A DNA stretch of 34,891 nt from Desulfuromonas sp. (lineage in GTDB: Bacteria > Desulfobacterota > Desulfuromonadia > Desulfuromonadales > UBA2294): assembly GCA_002869615.1 (NCBI GenBank), contig PKUH01000081.1, positions 1-34,891 of the forward strand, in the 5' to 3' direction. The notes below the pieces were generated by a model. That model was not told where the DNA came from, did no database searches, and was given only the letters and a program-made list of their open reading frames with translations. Shown here piece by piece: positions 1-7,740 of this stretch. The position numbers and the translations under genes were made by a program. Numbering within the stretch: the stretch's first letter is position 1; each line of letters begins with the position of its first letter.

Positions 1-1896
1 ATGGCTGTCTTCCAGTGCGTTATTGGCACTGTGACAAGAACCGCAATCAAGGGAACCAACGTCACCCCAAACCGGAGTGCCGGTCGTGCCGTGACAGTAG
101 GTCGCCGAACAGGTGTCGGTTGCGCCAGCAAAGCTACCGGTCTGCAAAGCAACATCAATGCCACCGTCAACGTGCTGCGATGAGTCGGTTCCATCCAGAG
201 ATGTCCCGTCGGTTGAGGTCAAGGAGTGACATTCATTACAGGTAATGCTGTTGGTTTCAACGTGCTCAACATGGCTGTTTGCATCAACACCGGCACCACC
301 GCTGATATAATCAGGATGAGACTTGGTGCTACCGTCACCGTGACAACTGGTACAGTCATAGTTGTTGCCCCATACCGGAGGCTTCTGGATCAGGTTTCCG
401 GTGTTGCCGTCGCTATGACAATACTCAGTCGAGCAATCCATGACATTGACTGTCTTGTTGACGTGGATTGAATCATCAATAATCGTCGTGTTATCCGAGA
501 CGGTTGAGGTGTGGCAATCGGCACAACCGAGAGTCTGACCAATGGTCGTACCGGTATTAATCATATGCGCCTGGTGCGCGCCGGAAAGTGTCGTTCCAGC
601 CCTTGCTTCGTCATGACAGGAAGTACAGTCGCCGATCGCGCCGATCCAGGATGGGGTCTGGTAGGTCGGAGTCGCCTTACCATCGGAGTGACAGTAAACG
701 GTCGAACAGGTCTGGCCACCGGAACCCAGAACATCATTATAACTGACACCTGCCTGACCAGAGTAGCTACCGGTGGTCACGGCGAAGGTGTTAAAGCTGA
801 TCGAGATATCGCCGAAGCCGGGCTTGGCGGTACTCTCTTGAGGCATGACATAACCATCATGACAATTGTTACAGGCATAACCAAGATCGAGGGCGTGCTT
901 CTGATGGGCGCCGGCCGTTGCCGAAGCGGTCGCATACGGATCGTTGGCCAGACCGGTCGGTCCGCCAAGAGTGTTGGCGGTCGGCGGATAGCCGTGACAG
1001 GAGTCGCAGGCGCGCGGCTTGAAGCCTTCGTTATGCTTATGGCAGACCATACAATCAGCCTGATTGTAGTGACCTGAATCGCCTGAGGTCATATCGTAAG
1101 CATGATACTTAACGCCATCGGTCCCTGTTGCACTATAAGTATGACAGGCTTCGCAGATCTTGTCGGAGCGGGCGGCGCCGTCGGGGCGGTTGAGGTCATC
1201 GCCTAAATCGGAAGAACCTTCGCGGGCGTCGAGAAACGCGACCGGAACAGACGAGCCATCCTGCTGAATGGGAAAGGTGTCGGCTGAGGCGCCGTCGGTC
1301 ACAGTAATATCAGTTTTGATCCGCTTGATATTACTGCCGAGATCTGCCTTGTCCGAGCTATGACAGGTAGCGCAGGTAAACTGGCCATACTTGCCGCCAG
1401 AAATACCCCACTGCTTGCTCCACTTGAGCGAATCGGTCGAAAGGGAACTATGAATCAGGGGGTTATAAACAGGAACGATATCGACCAGGAGGGTTTCATC
1501 AAAGGTGTTTGCCGTGCCGTCAGTCGTCCGGACAGTGACTTCGTAAACGCCATCACTATTGTTATCATTCGGTGAAGAAAGGCTGATCGTCCCATCGGTC
1601 AGGACAAGGTCACTGCCGGAAACAGAAAAGACTCCGTCGTCCGCGCCGGTCCCGACAATCGTATAGGTGAAGGTGTCACCCGGGTTATCGGCATCGGTCG
1701 TTGACAGGGAACCGATCACGTAACCTCCCGAGGTGTCGGTTGTATCCATAACCTTGCTTGGCGAAAGCGTAATATCGGTCGGAGCCGCCGCAAACGCGCT
1801 CGTACTTAATACGGCTACCAGTACTACGACGTTCAGAGCGATCATCGTGATCTTGCTCAAACTCGCCTCCATTTTCTTCATCCCTGTCCTACCCAT
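1..1896 (-). CDS. Secreted multiheme c-type cytochrome (cytochrome 1), 3'-truncated by the window edge
   Basis: The frame is open from ATG at 1896 to the window edge (632 codons, no stop). A clear Shine-Dalgarno (AAAAGGAG) lies 7 bases upstream. Residues 1-37 form a signal peptide ending STSAFA. Residues about 40-140 look like a cadherin/Ig-like domain (SLSTTDADNPGDTFTYTI). Next comes a linker shared with the other two cytochromes here (NPLIHSSLSTDSLKWS, GGKYGQFTCATCH, NIKRIK), with the first heme motif at about residue 175. The visible part has 10 CX2CH and 3 CX4CH motifs, so it is a periplasmic or outer-surface electron carrier. It starts 143 bases after the stop of the giant cytochrome and is probably in the same operon. 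The segment at about 780-1080 is close to 7800-8080 of the neighbour even at DNA level. Cytochrome identity is sure; the electron partner is unknown. Confidence 0.93.
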   Translation of the reverse strand, partial: MGRTGMKKMEASLSKITMIALNVVVLVAVLSTSAFAAAPTDITLSPSKVMDTTDTSGGYVIGSLSTTDADNPGDTFTYTIVGTGADDGVFSVSGSDLVLTDGTISLSSPNDNNSDGVYEVTVRTTDGTANTFDETLLVDIVPVYNPLIHSSLSTDSLKWSKQWGISGGKYGQFTCATCHSSDKADLGSNIKRIKTDITVTDGASADTFPIQQDGSSVPVAFLDAREGSSDLGDDLNRPDGAARSDKICEACHTYSATGTDGVKYHAYDMTSGDSGHYNQADCMVCHKHNEGFKPRACDSCHGYPPTANTLGGPTGLANDPYATASATAGAHQKHALDLGYACNNCHDGYVMPQESTAKPGFGDISISFNTFAVTTGSYSGQAGVSYNDVLGSGGQTCSTVYCHSDGKATPTYQTPSWIGAIGDCTSCHDEARAGTTLSGAHQAHMINTGTTIGQTLGCADCHTSTVSDNTTIIDDSIHVNKTVNVMDCSTEYCHSDGNTGNLIQKPPVWGNNYDCTSCHGDGSTKSHPDYISGGAGVDANSHVEHVETNSITCNECHSLTSTDGTSLDGTDSSQHVDGGIDVALQTGSFAGATDTCSATYCHGTTGTPVWGDVGSLDCGSCHSANNALEDSH

Positions 1897-1939
1897 GTCA
1901 ATTCTCCTTTTTTCCAGGTAAACCCTACGCAAATTTCAT

Positions 1940-2035
1940 TTAGATCAAATATAAATTTAAAGCTTCTTCACACTTATCAAACCAGGCGTTGGCCTCTCGG
2001 GCCGCAGCTTTGAATCCATCCAATGGATCATGCAT
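1940..2035 (-). CDS. Possible 31-residue small protein between the two cytochromes
   Basis: ATG at 2035-2033 lies four bases after the TAG stop of the giant cytochrome (2040-2042), and the frame ends with TAA at 1940. The predicted peptide begins MHDPLDGFKAAAREANAWFD and goes on to a Cys-Glu-Glu stretch. It has a soluble, amphipathic-helix composition, unlike the Gly/Thr-rich shadow frames of the cytochrome. There is no good Shine-Dalgarno, so expression would need translational coupling to the upstream stop. I do not recognise it. It could be a relic of a longer gene. Confidence 0.3.
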   Translation of the reverse strand: MHDPLDGFKAAAREANAWFDKCEEALNLYLI

Positions 2036-2039
2036 CAAC

Positions 2040-4421
2040 CTACCAAGGTGTGACACTGTTCCAGCCCGCCTCATCATTTGCATCAAGGCCATCACCATCG
2101 CCATTGTTATCGACATAGCGGTGGCAGTTCTGGGCTGTTGAGGCGTAAGCAAATTCCTGCGTACTGTAATCAAGAGTTGCCGATGTCCAGTTGCTCCAGT
2201 TTCCGTCACTGGTAAACTGGTCGTCCCAGGTATTACGCTCGACATCGAGACAATTGGTGATCACCAGCTTGGGCAGACGCGACGCATGCGGGTTGTGACA
2301 CTTGGAGCACGTAAACTTATGGTACTGGTTCTGGGTTGTGGCATCGTCAACAGTGACACCCCAGACGTAGTTATTCCAGGCGCGCGGATTGTTGGCCACC
2401 GGTGGTGCAACACCATCGCCGTAATCCTCGTTGCGTAGCGAGCCGGCATAATTCTTACCGGGATCTCGGCGCGTCGAGTTCATGCCACCCATCCACATAC
2501 CACCGTTCCATGTTCCGTCACCGTTGCGATTAGAATTCCGGAAGATATTGGAACCGCCGCCACTACCACCGGCGACCGAATTTGCATGACCGGCGAACAG
2601 ACCTTCAATGGCTGTCCGGTCAGCTGTTTCCGCCGGGATTGCATCACCATCACCATGACACAAGGTACAGAGTCCGGCATGAGTCGAGTAATCACCGTTA
2701 GCCGGGCTGCCGCTGTTCTGGTCGATCCAGTAGCCTCCCATCGATGTCGCTGCATTATTCGGTTGTTCGCGCGGCATACCTTCTACAGAGGAATAGATCC
2801 CCAACACCGGATAGGTTGTCGTCGACTGCGGCGCTCCATCCTCCCGATACGGGCTCGATTTCCAGCTGCCGCGCAGATACGGCGCCGCACCCGAAGTAAA
2901 GCCGTTATTTCCGGTCGCATGCACGTCATGACAACGGGTACAACTGACCTCAGATTCCTGGTCTACGCCAGCGGCACCGCCATTGGTCCCGTGGGTCGAG
3001 GCACTGCTGTGATTCGTGCTAAGCCTGGAAGTCAATACGCCGTCCTTGTAACCGAAGTTGGCGCTGCTCCAAGTAGTGGTAAACCAGTTCAGATCGTTGG
3101 TTGTAACCGACCCGTAATCATAAGTCGCGCTGGAACCATCCCATTCGCTGACATCCGGGGTCTGGGCTTCATGACAAGCCCAGCACGCCTCGGCTTCTGT
3201 GGACGCACCATTGGCAACAATGTAGATTTGGCCATCGGCGGTGTAATCGGTCCCCATGGTCTGGGCAAACCAGGTAATCCCCACTGTCCCGGTCGCGCGG
3301 CTGGCATGATCGGTAAAGTGGCAGCTTTCGCAGCTCGGGCTACCGGCGATCGTGTTGGTTGAGTGCGGACTATCGGCACCTACAGCCTGGTGTCCACTAC
3401 CGCCGCCCGTATGACAACCTGTACATGATACGTTGACATCGATAGAACCGTTGATGTGTAAAGCAACATCAGTGATCCCGGTCGAACCGTTGGTCATCGT
3501 CTGATCGTGGCAACTACCACATTGGGTTTCCTGGGTTATCCCGACATGTGTTCCGGTCGGGGTCGGCGGGAATCCGTGGCAGAAATCGCAGCCAGACGAT
3601 GTATCACCCCATGCTGGAGTCTGGTTGGAACCAGCTGTGTCACCATTAGGCATATTGTTGCCGTGGCAGTAAACCGAACAACTACCGCCGGTACCAGCAT
3701 CCGGACCATCGCCTTCGTCCGTAAAGGACGGGGTATACGGCTGTGAGCCGTAATCCGATTCAACCGCATCGGCGAAGCTGACTTCAGCCGGATAACCGTC
3801 GTCGTGACCACTTGCCCCACGGGTCGTGGTATGACACTCGGCGCACCAATGGTCGCTCGATTCACCGGTGACATTTTCCTTGGTCATCAGGCTGCCGGTA
3901 CTTTCCATATGCGTCACATGAGCGCCGACGCCATCAGCCGTCGACTTGTTGGTCCCCCAGTACGCAACCGGCGGATACTCCTTCGGATCGCTACCGTGAC
4001 AACCGGTACAACCGGCCGCCTGAACGATGCCATCAACATGGGTCGAGCTATTGGTAAAGCCGTCATTGGATGCATTGACATTGCCGGCCCCGGCACCGTG
4101 ACAGGACTGGCAGTCACTGCTGGCCGGATGGCTCGAGGGCGGCGGGTAGCCGTGACAGTTATCACAATCGTTCGAATTGCCTTGAATGAAGCCTGTATTG
4201 GTCCATGTCGGGGCCAGGGTTCCGCCATCCCAGCCGTTCTTGATGGCAGAACCATCGTGACAGTAGGTGGTGGCACAATTGGTCGGCGAGACCGCTGACT
4301 GGCCGTCGAGACCACCAAGGGCGAGACCGCTCCAGGTCAACTCGGCCGGCAGGGCCGAGTCGATATGGCCGGCAGCGGTAATTGTTGCCGGAACCGTGTG
4401 ACAGGCCGTACAGGCTATCGC
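2040..4421 (-). CDS. Giant multiheme cytochrome (cytochrome 2), C-terminal segment beyond the second in-frame amber
   Basis: Same reading frame as 4422-6164 and 6165-11348, separated from the former only by TAG at 4422-4424. The codons right after the TAG already encode AIACTACH, so the heme pattern continues without a gap. The first internal ATG (4340) has no signal peptide after it; translated alone, the product would stay in the cytoplasm and not be hemylated. The segment has 15 heme motifs: 13 CX2CH, one CX4CH and one CX3CH (CSVYCH, 3663-3680). The last 300 residues match the C-terminus of the right-hand cytochrome: CTRCHDVHA, PYLRGSWKSSPYREDGAPQ, GGYWIDQN, CSKCHNPHASRLPKL, then an orphan NCHR and the ending VTPW. 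The final stop is TAG (2040-2042). As annotated it is either a pseudogene fragment or the end of a readthrough product. Confidence 0.8.
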   Translation of the reverse strand, partial: AIACTACHTVPATITAAGHIDSALPAELTWSGLALGGLDGQSAVSPTNCATTYCHDGSAIKNGWDGGTLAPTWTNTGFIQGNSNDCDNCHGYPPPSSHPASSDCQSCHGAGAGNVNASNDGFTNSSTHVDGIVQAAGCTGCHGSDPKEYPPVAYWGTNKSTADGVGAHVTHMESTGSLMTKENVTGESSDHWCAECHTTTRGASGHDDGYPAEVSFADAVESDYGSQPYTPSFTDEGDGPDAGTGGSCSVYCHGNNMPNGDTAGSNQTPAWGDTSSGCDFCHGFPPTPTGTHVGITQETQCGSCHDQTMTNGSTGITDVALHINGSIDVNVSCTGCHTGGGSGHQAVGADSPHSTNTIAGSPSCESCHFTDHASRATGTVGITWFAQTMGTDYTADGQIYIVANGASTEAEACWACHEAQTPDVSEWDGSSATYDYGSVTTNDLNWFTTTWSSANFGYKDGVLTSRLSTNHSSASTHGTNGGAAGVDQESEVSCTRCHDVHATGNNGFTSGAAPYLRGSWKSSPYREDGAPQSTTTYPVLGIYSSVEGMPREQPNNAATSMGGYWIDQNSGSPANGDYSTHAGLCTLCHGDGDAIPAETADRTAIEGLFAGHANSVAGGSGGGSNIFRNSNRNGDGTWNGGMWMGGMNSTRRDPGKNYAGSLRNEDYGDGVAPPVANNPRAWNNYVWGVTVDDATTQNQYHKFTCSKCHNPHASRLPKLVITNCLDVERNTWDDQFTSDGNWSNWTSATLDYSTQEFAYASTAQNCHRYVDNNGDGDGLDANDEAGWNSVTPW

Positions 4422-4424
4422 CTA
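4422..4424 (-). other. In-frame amber codon 2 in the giant cytochrome
   Basis: On the coding strand the context is CTC AGC TAG GCG ATA GCC TGT ACG GCC TGT CAC: a serine codon, TAG, and then four residues before a CTACH heme motif in the same frame. No homologous unit in the window shows which sense codon stood here. AAG, CAG, GAG, TCG and TGG are each one substitution away. Confidence 0.9.
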
Positions 4425-6164
4425 GCTGAGGGTCGGGTTGAGGTGAGCCTGGTGGGCGCCGACCTGGGCATCGGTCGCAGCCGAGTCGCCGTTGGTATCG
4501 ACACCCGCTCCGCCTGGGGCCTTCTGAGCATCGGTGGCGACGCCGGCAACCAGTTCGCCATGACACTGGGTACACTCGTCGTTGGCAGAAAGATCCGTTC
4601 CCCAAACCGGTGAACCGGAGCCGTGACAGTTATTGGTCCCGCAGCTGGTGAAGGCCGAACCTAGGGTCTTGTCGGTCGCCAGACCGGTGGCGGCGGCAAC
4701 ATCGATGTCGCTGTCACGGTGACCGGCACCGGCGGTGGTCCCTTCGGTGACGCCGGTGTGGCAGGTCGCACAGGCGTAGATCGCCAGGTGGGTGGTGTGG
4801 CTGCCGGTGGCCGGCTGGGTGGCGTGACACTCGGAACAGTCGTTCAGCGTCGTGCCCCAGGTATCGGTCAGGCCGGAGTTACGACCGTCGTTGTGACAGG
4901 ATGCGGTCGAACAGGTATCGAATGCACCGCCGAGATCAGTATTTGCATTGTAGCCATGAGCGGCTGTGACATCGATACTGCCGTTATCGTGACCGGCCGA
5001 CGGCTTGGTCGTGCCTTCGACCGCACCGGCGTGACAATCAGTACAGGCCACGGCCGCGTCGGCGACGTGGCTGGCATGACTGCCGGTGGCCGGAATGGTG
5101 TCGTGGCAAGCGGTACAGGCGTTGGAGGCCGCCGTACCCCAGTTCGGGGTCGTGTTGGCCGAACGACCGTCGTCATGACAGGACGCCGCGGTACAACCGG
5201 CCCAGCTAGCCGATCCGATTGCTGCATCCTGCGGGTAGCCGAGGTCACCGGCAGCGCTGTTAAAGACGTCAACATCGCCATCGCCGTGCTGACCCGGAGC
5301 GGTGCCGGCTACATCAGCATTGTCATGACACGCGGTACAGCTGTTGCCGGTGTAGGTCAGGTGTTTGGCGTGGCTGCCGGTGCCGTCAGTTACCGTGTCG
5401 TGACAGGCGGTACAACCGGCACTGGCGCCCCAGGTCGGGGTGTTGCCGCCACCGGCGTTGAGGCCGTCACCGTGACAACTGATGCTGTCACACGTTGTAT
5501 AGGCGGTCCCGTAGGCCGAATCACCGCGGTTGGTGATGTAGTTGCCCACCGCGACGTCAATGGTAACGTCACCGTGGTTGGCATCGTTGTAGGAAGTGTC
5601 CTTGGTCGCGTTGGTATGGCACTGACTGCAGTCGTAACCGGCGGTGTTGACATGCTTGTCATGGCTGCCGGTCGCCGGAACGGCCGCGTGGCACTGCGTA
5701 CAGTTGGCATCGTCAACATCCCAGTTCGAGGTCGTTACAAAATCGTTGGCCGCCTGACCGGTCTGGTGACAACTGGCGGTCGTACAAGTGGTGAAGGCGC
5801 TGCCGTTAGCCTGAACCGGATAACCGGCGGCGTTGACGTTGCCATCACGGTGGTTGGCGGTCGGTGCAGTCGTCCCTTCAACCGAACCGGCATGACAGTC
5901 GCCGCAGGCGATTGCCGTACCTGCAACCGAAGCCGCTAGGTGAACCGTGTGGCCACCGGTCGTCGGAGCCGTTGCATGGCACTCGGCGCAGTTGTTGATC
6001 GTCGTTCCCCAGTTGCCGGTAACACCGCTGTTGCGGCCGTCATTGTGACAAGAGGCTGTTGAACAGTTAGTGTAAGTACTGCCGTTGGCCTGTACCGGGT
6101 AGCCGCTGCCTGCATTGACGTTGCCGTCGCGGTGATTCGCAGTCGGTGCAGTGGTGCCTTCGAC
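4422..6164 (-). CDS. Giant multiheme cytochrome (cytochrome 2), central segment between two in-frame ambers
   Basis: I translated the whole stretch after TAG 6165-6167. It is open, in frame, and keeps the repeat pattern from its first codon (VEGTTAPTANHRDGNVNA). It carries 17 heme motifs: 11 CX2CH and 6 CX4CH (CSTASCH, CTTASCH, CDSISCH, CTAASCH, CSTASCH, CGTNNCH). The first ATG is at 5549, deep inside a repeat unit and with no export signal, so independent expression as a functional cytochrome is implausible. It ends HQAHLNPTLS, then TAG at 4422-4424. It is part of the 93-residue tandem array described separately. Intact heme motifs and the absence of frameshifts over 1.7 kb say the frame is, or was until recently, under selection. 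Confidence 0.8.
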   Translation of the reverse strand, partial: VEGTTAPTANHRDGNVNAGSGYPVQANGSTYTNCSTASCHNDGRNSGVTGNWGTTINNCAECHATAPTTGGHTVHLAASVAGTAIACGDCHAGSVEGTTAPTANHRDGNVNAAGYPVQANGSAFTTCTTASCHQTGQAANDFVTTSNWDVDDANCTQCHAAVPATGSHDKHVNTAGYDCSQCHTNATKDTSYNDANHGDVTIDVAVGNYITNRGDSAYGTAYTTCDSISCHGDGLNAGGGNTPTWGASAGCTACHDTVTDGTGSHAKHLTYTGNSCTACHDNADVAGTAPGQHGDGDVDVFNSAAGDLGYPQDAAIGSASWAGCTAASCHDDGRSANTTPNWGTAASNACTACHDTIPATGSHASHVADAAVACTDCHAGAVEGTTKPSAGHDNGSIDVTAAHGYNANTDLGGAFDTCSTASCHNDGRNSGLTDTWGTTLNDCSECHATQPATGSHTTHLAIYACATCHTGVTEGTTAGAGHRDSDIDVAAATGLATDKTLGSAFTSCGTNNCHGSGSPVWGTDLSANDECTQCHGELVAGVATDAQKAPGGAGVDTNGDSAATDAQVGAHQAHLNPTLS

Positions 6165-7740
6165 CTAACCGGTGTGGCAATCGCCGCAGGTGGCGCCATC
6201 AGCCAGGTGAGCCGCGTGGCTGCCGGTGGCTGGCTGAGTGGCGTGACACTCGGCACAGTTATTAATGGTGGTGCCCCAATCAGCAGTGACGTTCGGTGCG
6301 CGACCGTCATCGTGACAGGAAGCTGCCGAACAGGTGGTCCAGGTAGCAATGCCGTAAGCCGCGGTAGCCGTGGCGTAGGTGGCGATGACATCAACGTTAC
6401 CGTCAGTATGTGCCGTGCCGGCGTTGCTGTCCTTGACCGCACCGTCGTGACAATCGCCGCAGACAGCGCCGTCAGAAAGGTGAGGACCGTGGCTGCCGGT
6501 GGTCATATCAGAGAGGTGACAGACGTCACAGGCGCCACCAGCGGTGCCCCAGGTCGGGGAGGTGCCAACAGCGTTGATACCGTCGCTGTGACAGTTGATC
6601 GAACAACTCTCGAGAGCGCTGGCGATCGCCTTATTGGCAGTGTAACCACCGACTGTAACATCGATATTGAGGTCACCGTGGTTGGCATCGGCATACGAGG
6701 TGTTTATCACCGCGTTGGTGTGACAGGTCGCACAGTCACTGGTCACCGCGATGTGCTTGGCGTGGCTGTTGGTGGTCGGTGACGCTTCGTGACACTGGGT
6801 ACAGTTGGCGTCATTGGTCCCCCACACGGAGGTGGTGGTGTAATCGTTCACCGCCTGGCCAGTCTGGTGACAGGTCGCCGTGGTACAGGTCGTAAAAGCC
6901 GTTCCAAGCGTCTTGTTGGCCGTATCGTAGCCAAACGCATCGATGTTGCCATCGCGGTGCCCGGTCGGAGCGGTGGTCCCTTCTACAGCGTTGGTGTGAC
7001 AGTCGCCGCAGCCGATGGCCGAACCGGCGAAGGAAACACCGATGTGTGCGCCGTGACCGCCGGTGGCCGGCTGGGTAGCGTGACACTCGGAACAGTTATT
7101 CAGGGTCGTACCCCAGACATTGGTCAGACCGGAATTGCGGCCGTCGTTATGACAGGATGCGGTGGCGCAGGTTTCGTAGCCAGACCCCTTGGTCTTGTTC
7201 TGGGTGTAACCAAGGGCGACCTGGGTATCGATGTTGGTATCGCGATGACCGGCTACCGGTTCAGTCTCGGTGGCCGGATCGGTGGCCGCATCGTGACAAC
7301 CACTACAGGTCTCACCGGCGGCGATGTGGGCACCGTGACTACCGGTGCTGATCGCTGCACCCGCATGACACTCGGTACAATCGGTGGTTGCCGTACCCCA
7401 TGCCGGCGTCGTCGCCAGTGTGCCGGTACCGTCATCATGACAGGAAGCGGTCGAACAGGTGCCGTAGTTATTGCCCGGTGCGCCACCGGCGGTGTAGGTG
7501 CCGCTGGTGACATCGATATTGTGGTCAACGTGGTTGTTGCAGCTGTGGCAATCGTTGCAGGCTGCGCCGTCGTTAACATGGGCAGTATGACTACCGGTCG
7601 CCGGATCGAGATCGTCGTGGCAGGTGCCGCAGGCGCCGCTGGCCGGGGTGCTCCAGCTCGCGGTGCTGTAAGAAGACGGAGTGGCGCTGGTGCCGTCGGC
7701 CGACTGGCCGGTTGAGTGACAGTAGATATTCGTACAGTTC
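4610..7740 (-). repeat. Tandem array of about twelve 93-residue triheme units inside the giant cytochrome
   Basis: CX4CH motifs recur at about 4621, 4895, 5176, 5470, 5767, 6046, 6313, 6590 (here CX3CH), 6870, 7150, 7440 and 7719, a spacing of 267-297 bases. Each unit runs: CX4CH, then DGRNSGLT-WGTT-like residues, CX2CH with ECHATQPATGSH, a lone HXXH, CX2CH, and EGTTAPTGHRDGNID. That is three hemes per unit, with extra histidines suited to be distal ligands. Units are recognisable at DNA level, for example 4868-4910 against 7122-7164. The pattern points to expansion by unequal recombination. Confidence 0.85.
6165..6167 (-). other. In-frame amber codon 1 in the giant cytochrome
   Basis: On the coding strand this is GAT TGC CAC ACC GGT TAG GTC GAA GGC ACC ACT. 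The next repeat unit (about 5876-5905) reads GAC TGT CAT GCC GGT TCG GTT GAA GGG ACG ACT. The flanks translate to near-identical residues (CHTG or CHAG, then VEGTTAPTANHRDGNVNA), so TAG takes the place of a TCG serine codon, one C-to-A change away. Confidence 0.92.

Noticed and set aside
15-1077. Plus-strand open frames over the left cytochrome (for example 511-1077)
   Set aside because: They are antisense shadows: Gly/Thr/Arg-rich composition with no domains, opposite a minus-strand frame with signal peptide and 13 heme motifs.
3914-4605. Overlapping minus-strand frames within the cytochrome 2 C-terminal segment
   Set aside because: Other-frame shadows: the frame carrying CX2CH motifs is the 2040-4421 one, and these lack heme motifs and starts.
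4719-5939. 406-codon plus-strand open frame
   Set aside because: It is antisense to the tandem heme units; its periodic VTGxG content mirrors the repeat and it has no recognisable domain or ribosome site.
7560-7600. Possible extra heme motif CNDCHSCNNH
   Set aside because: Only CNDCH fits; the following SCNNH has no second cysteine in register, so it was not counted.
4600-7740. CRISPR array suggested by regular repeats
   Set aside because: The roughly 280-bp periodic repeats are coding, in one frame, with heme motifs; there are no 20-40-bp repeats and spacers and no cas genes.
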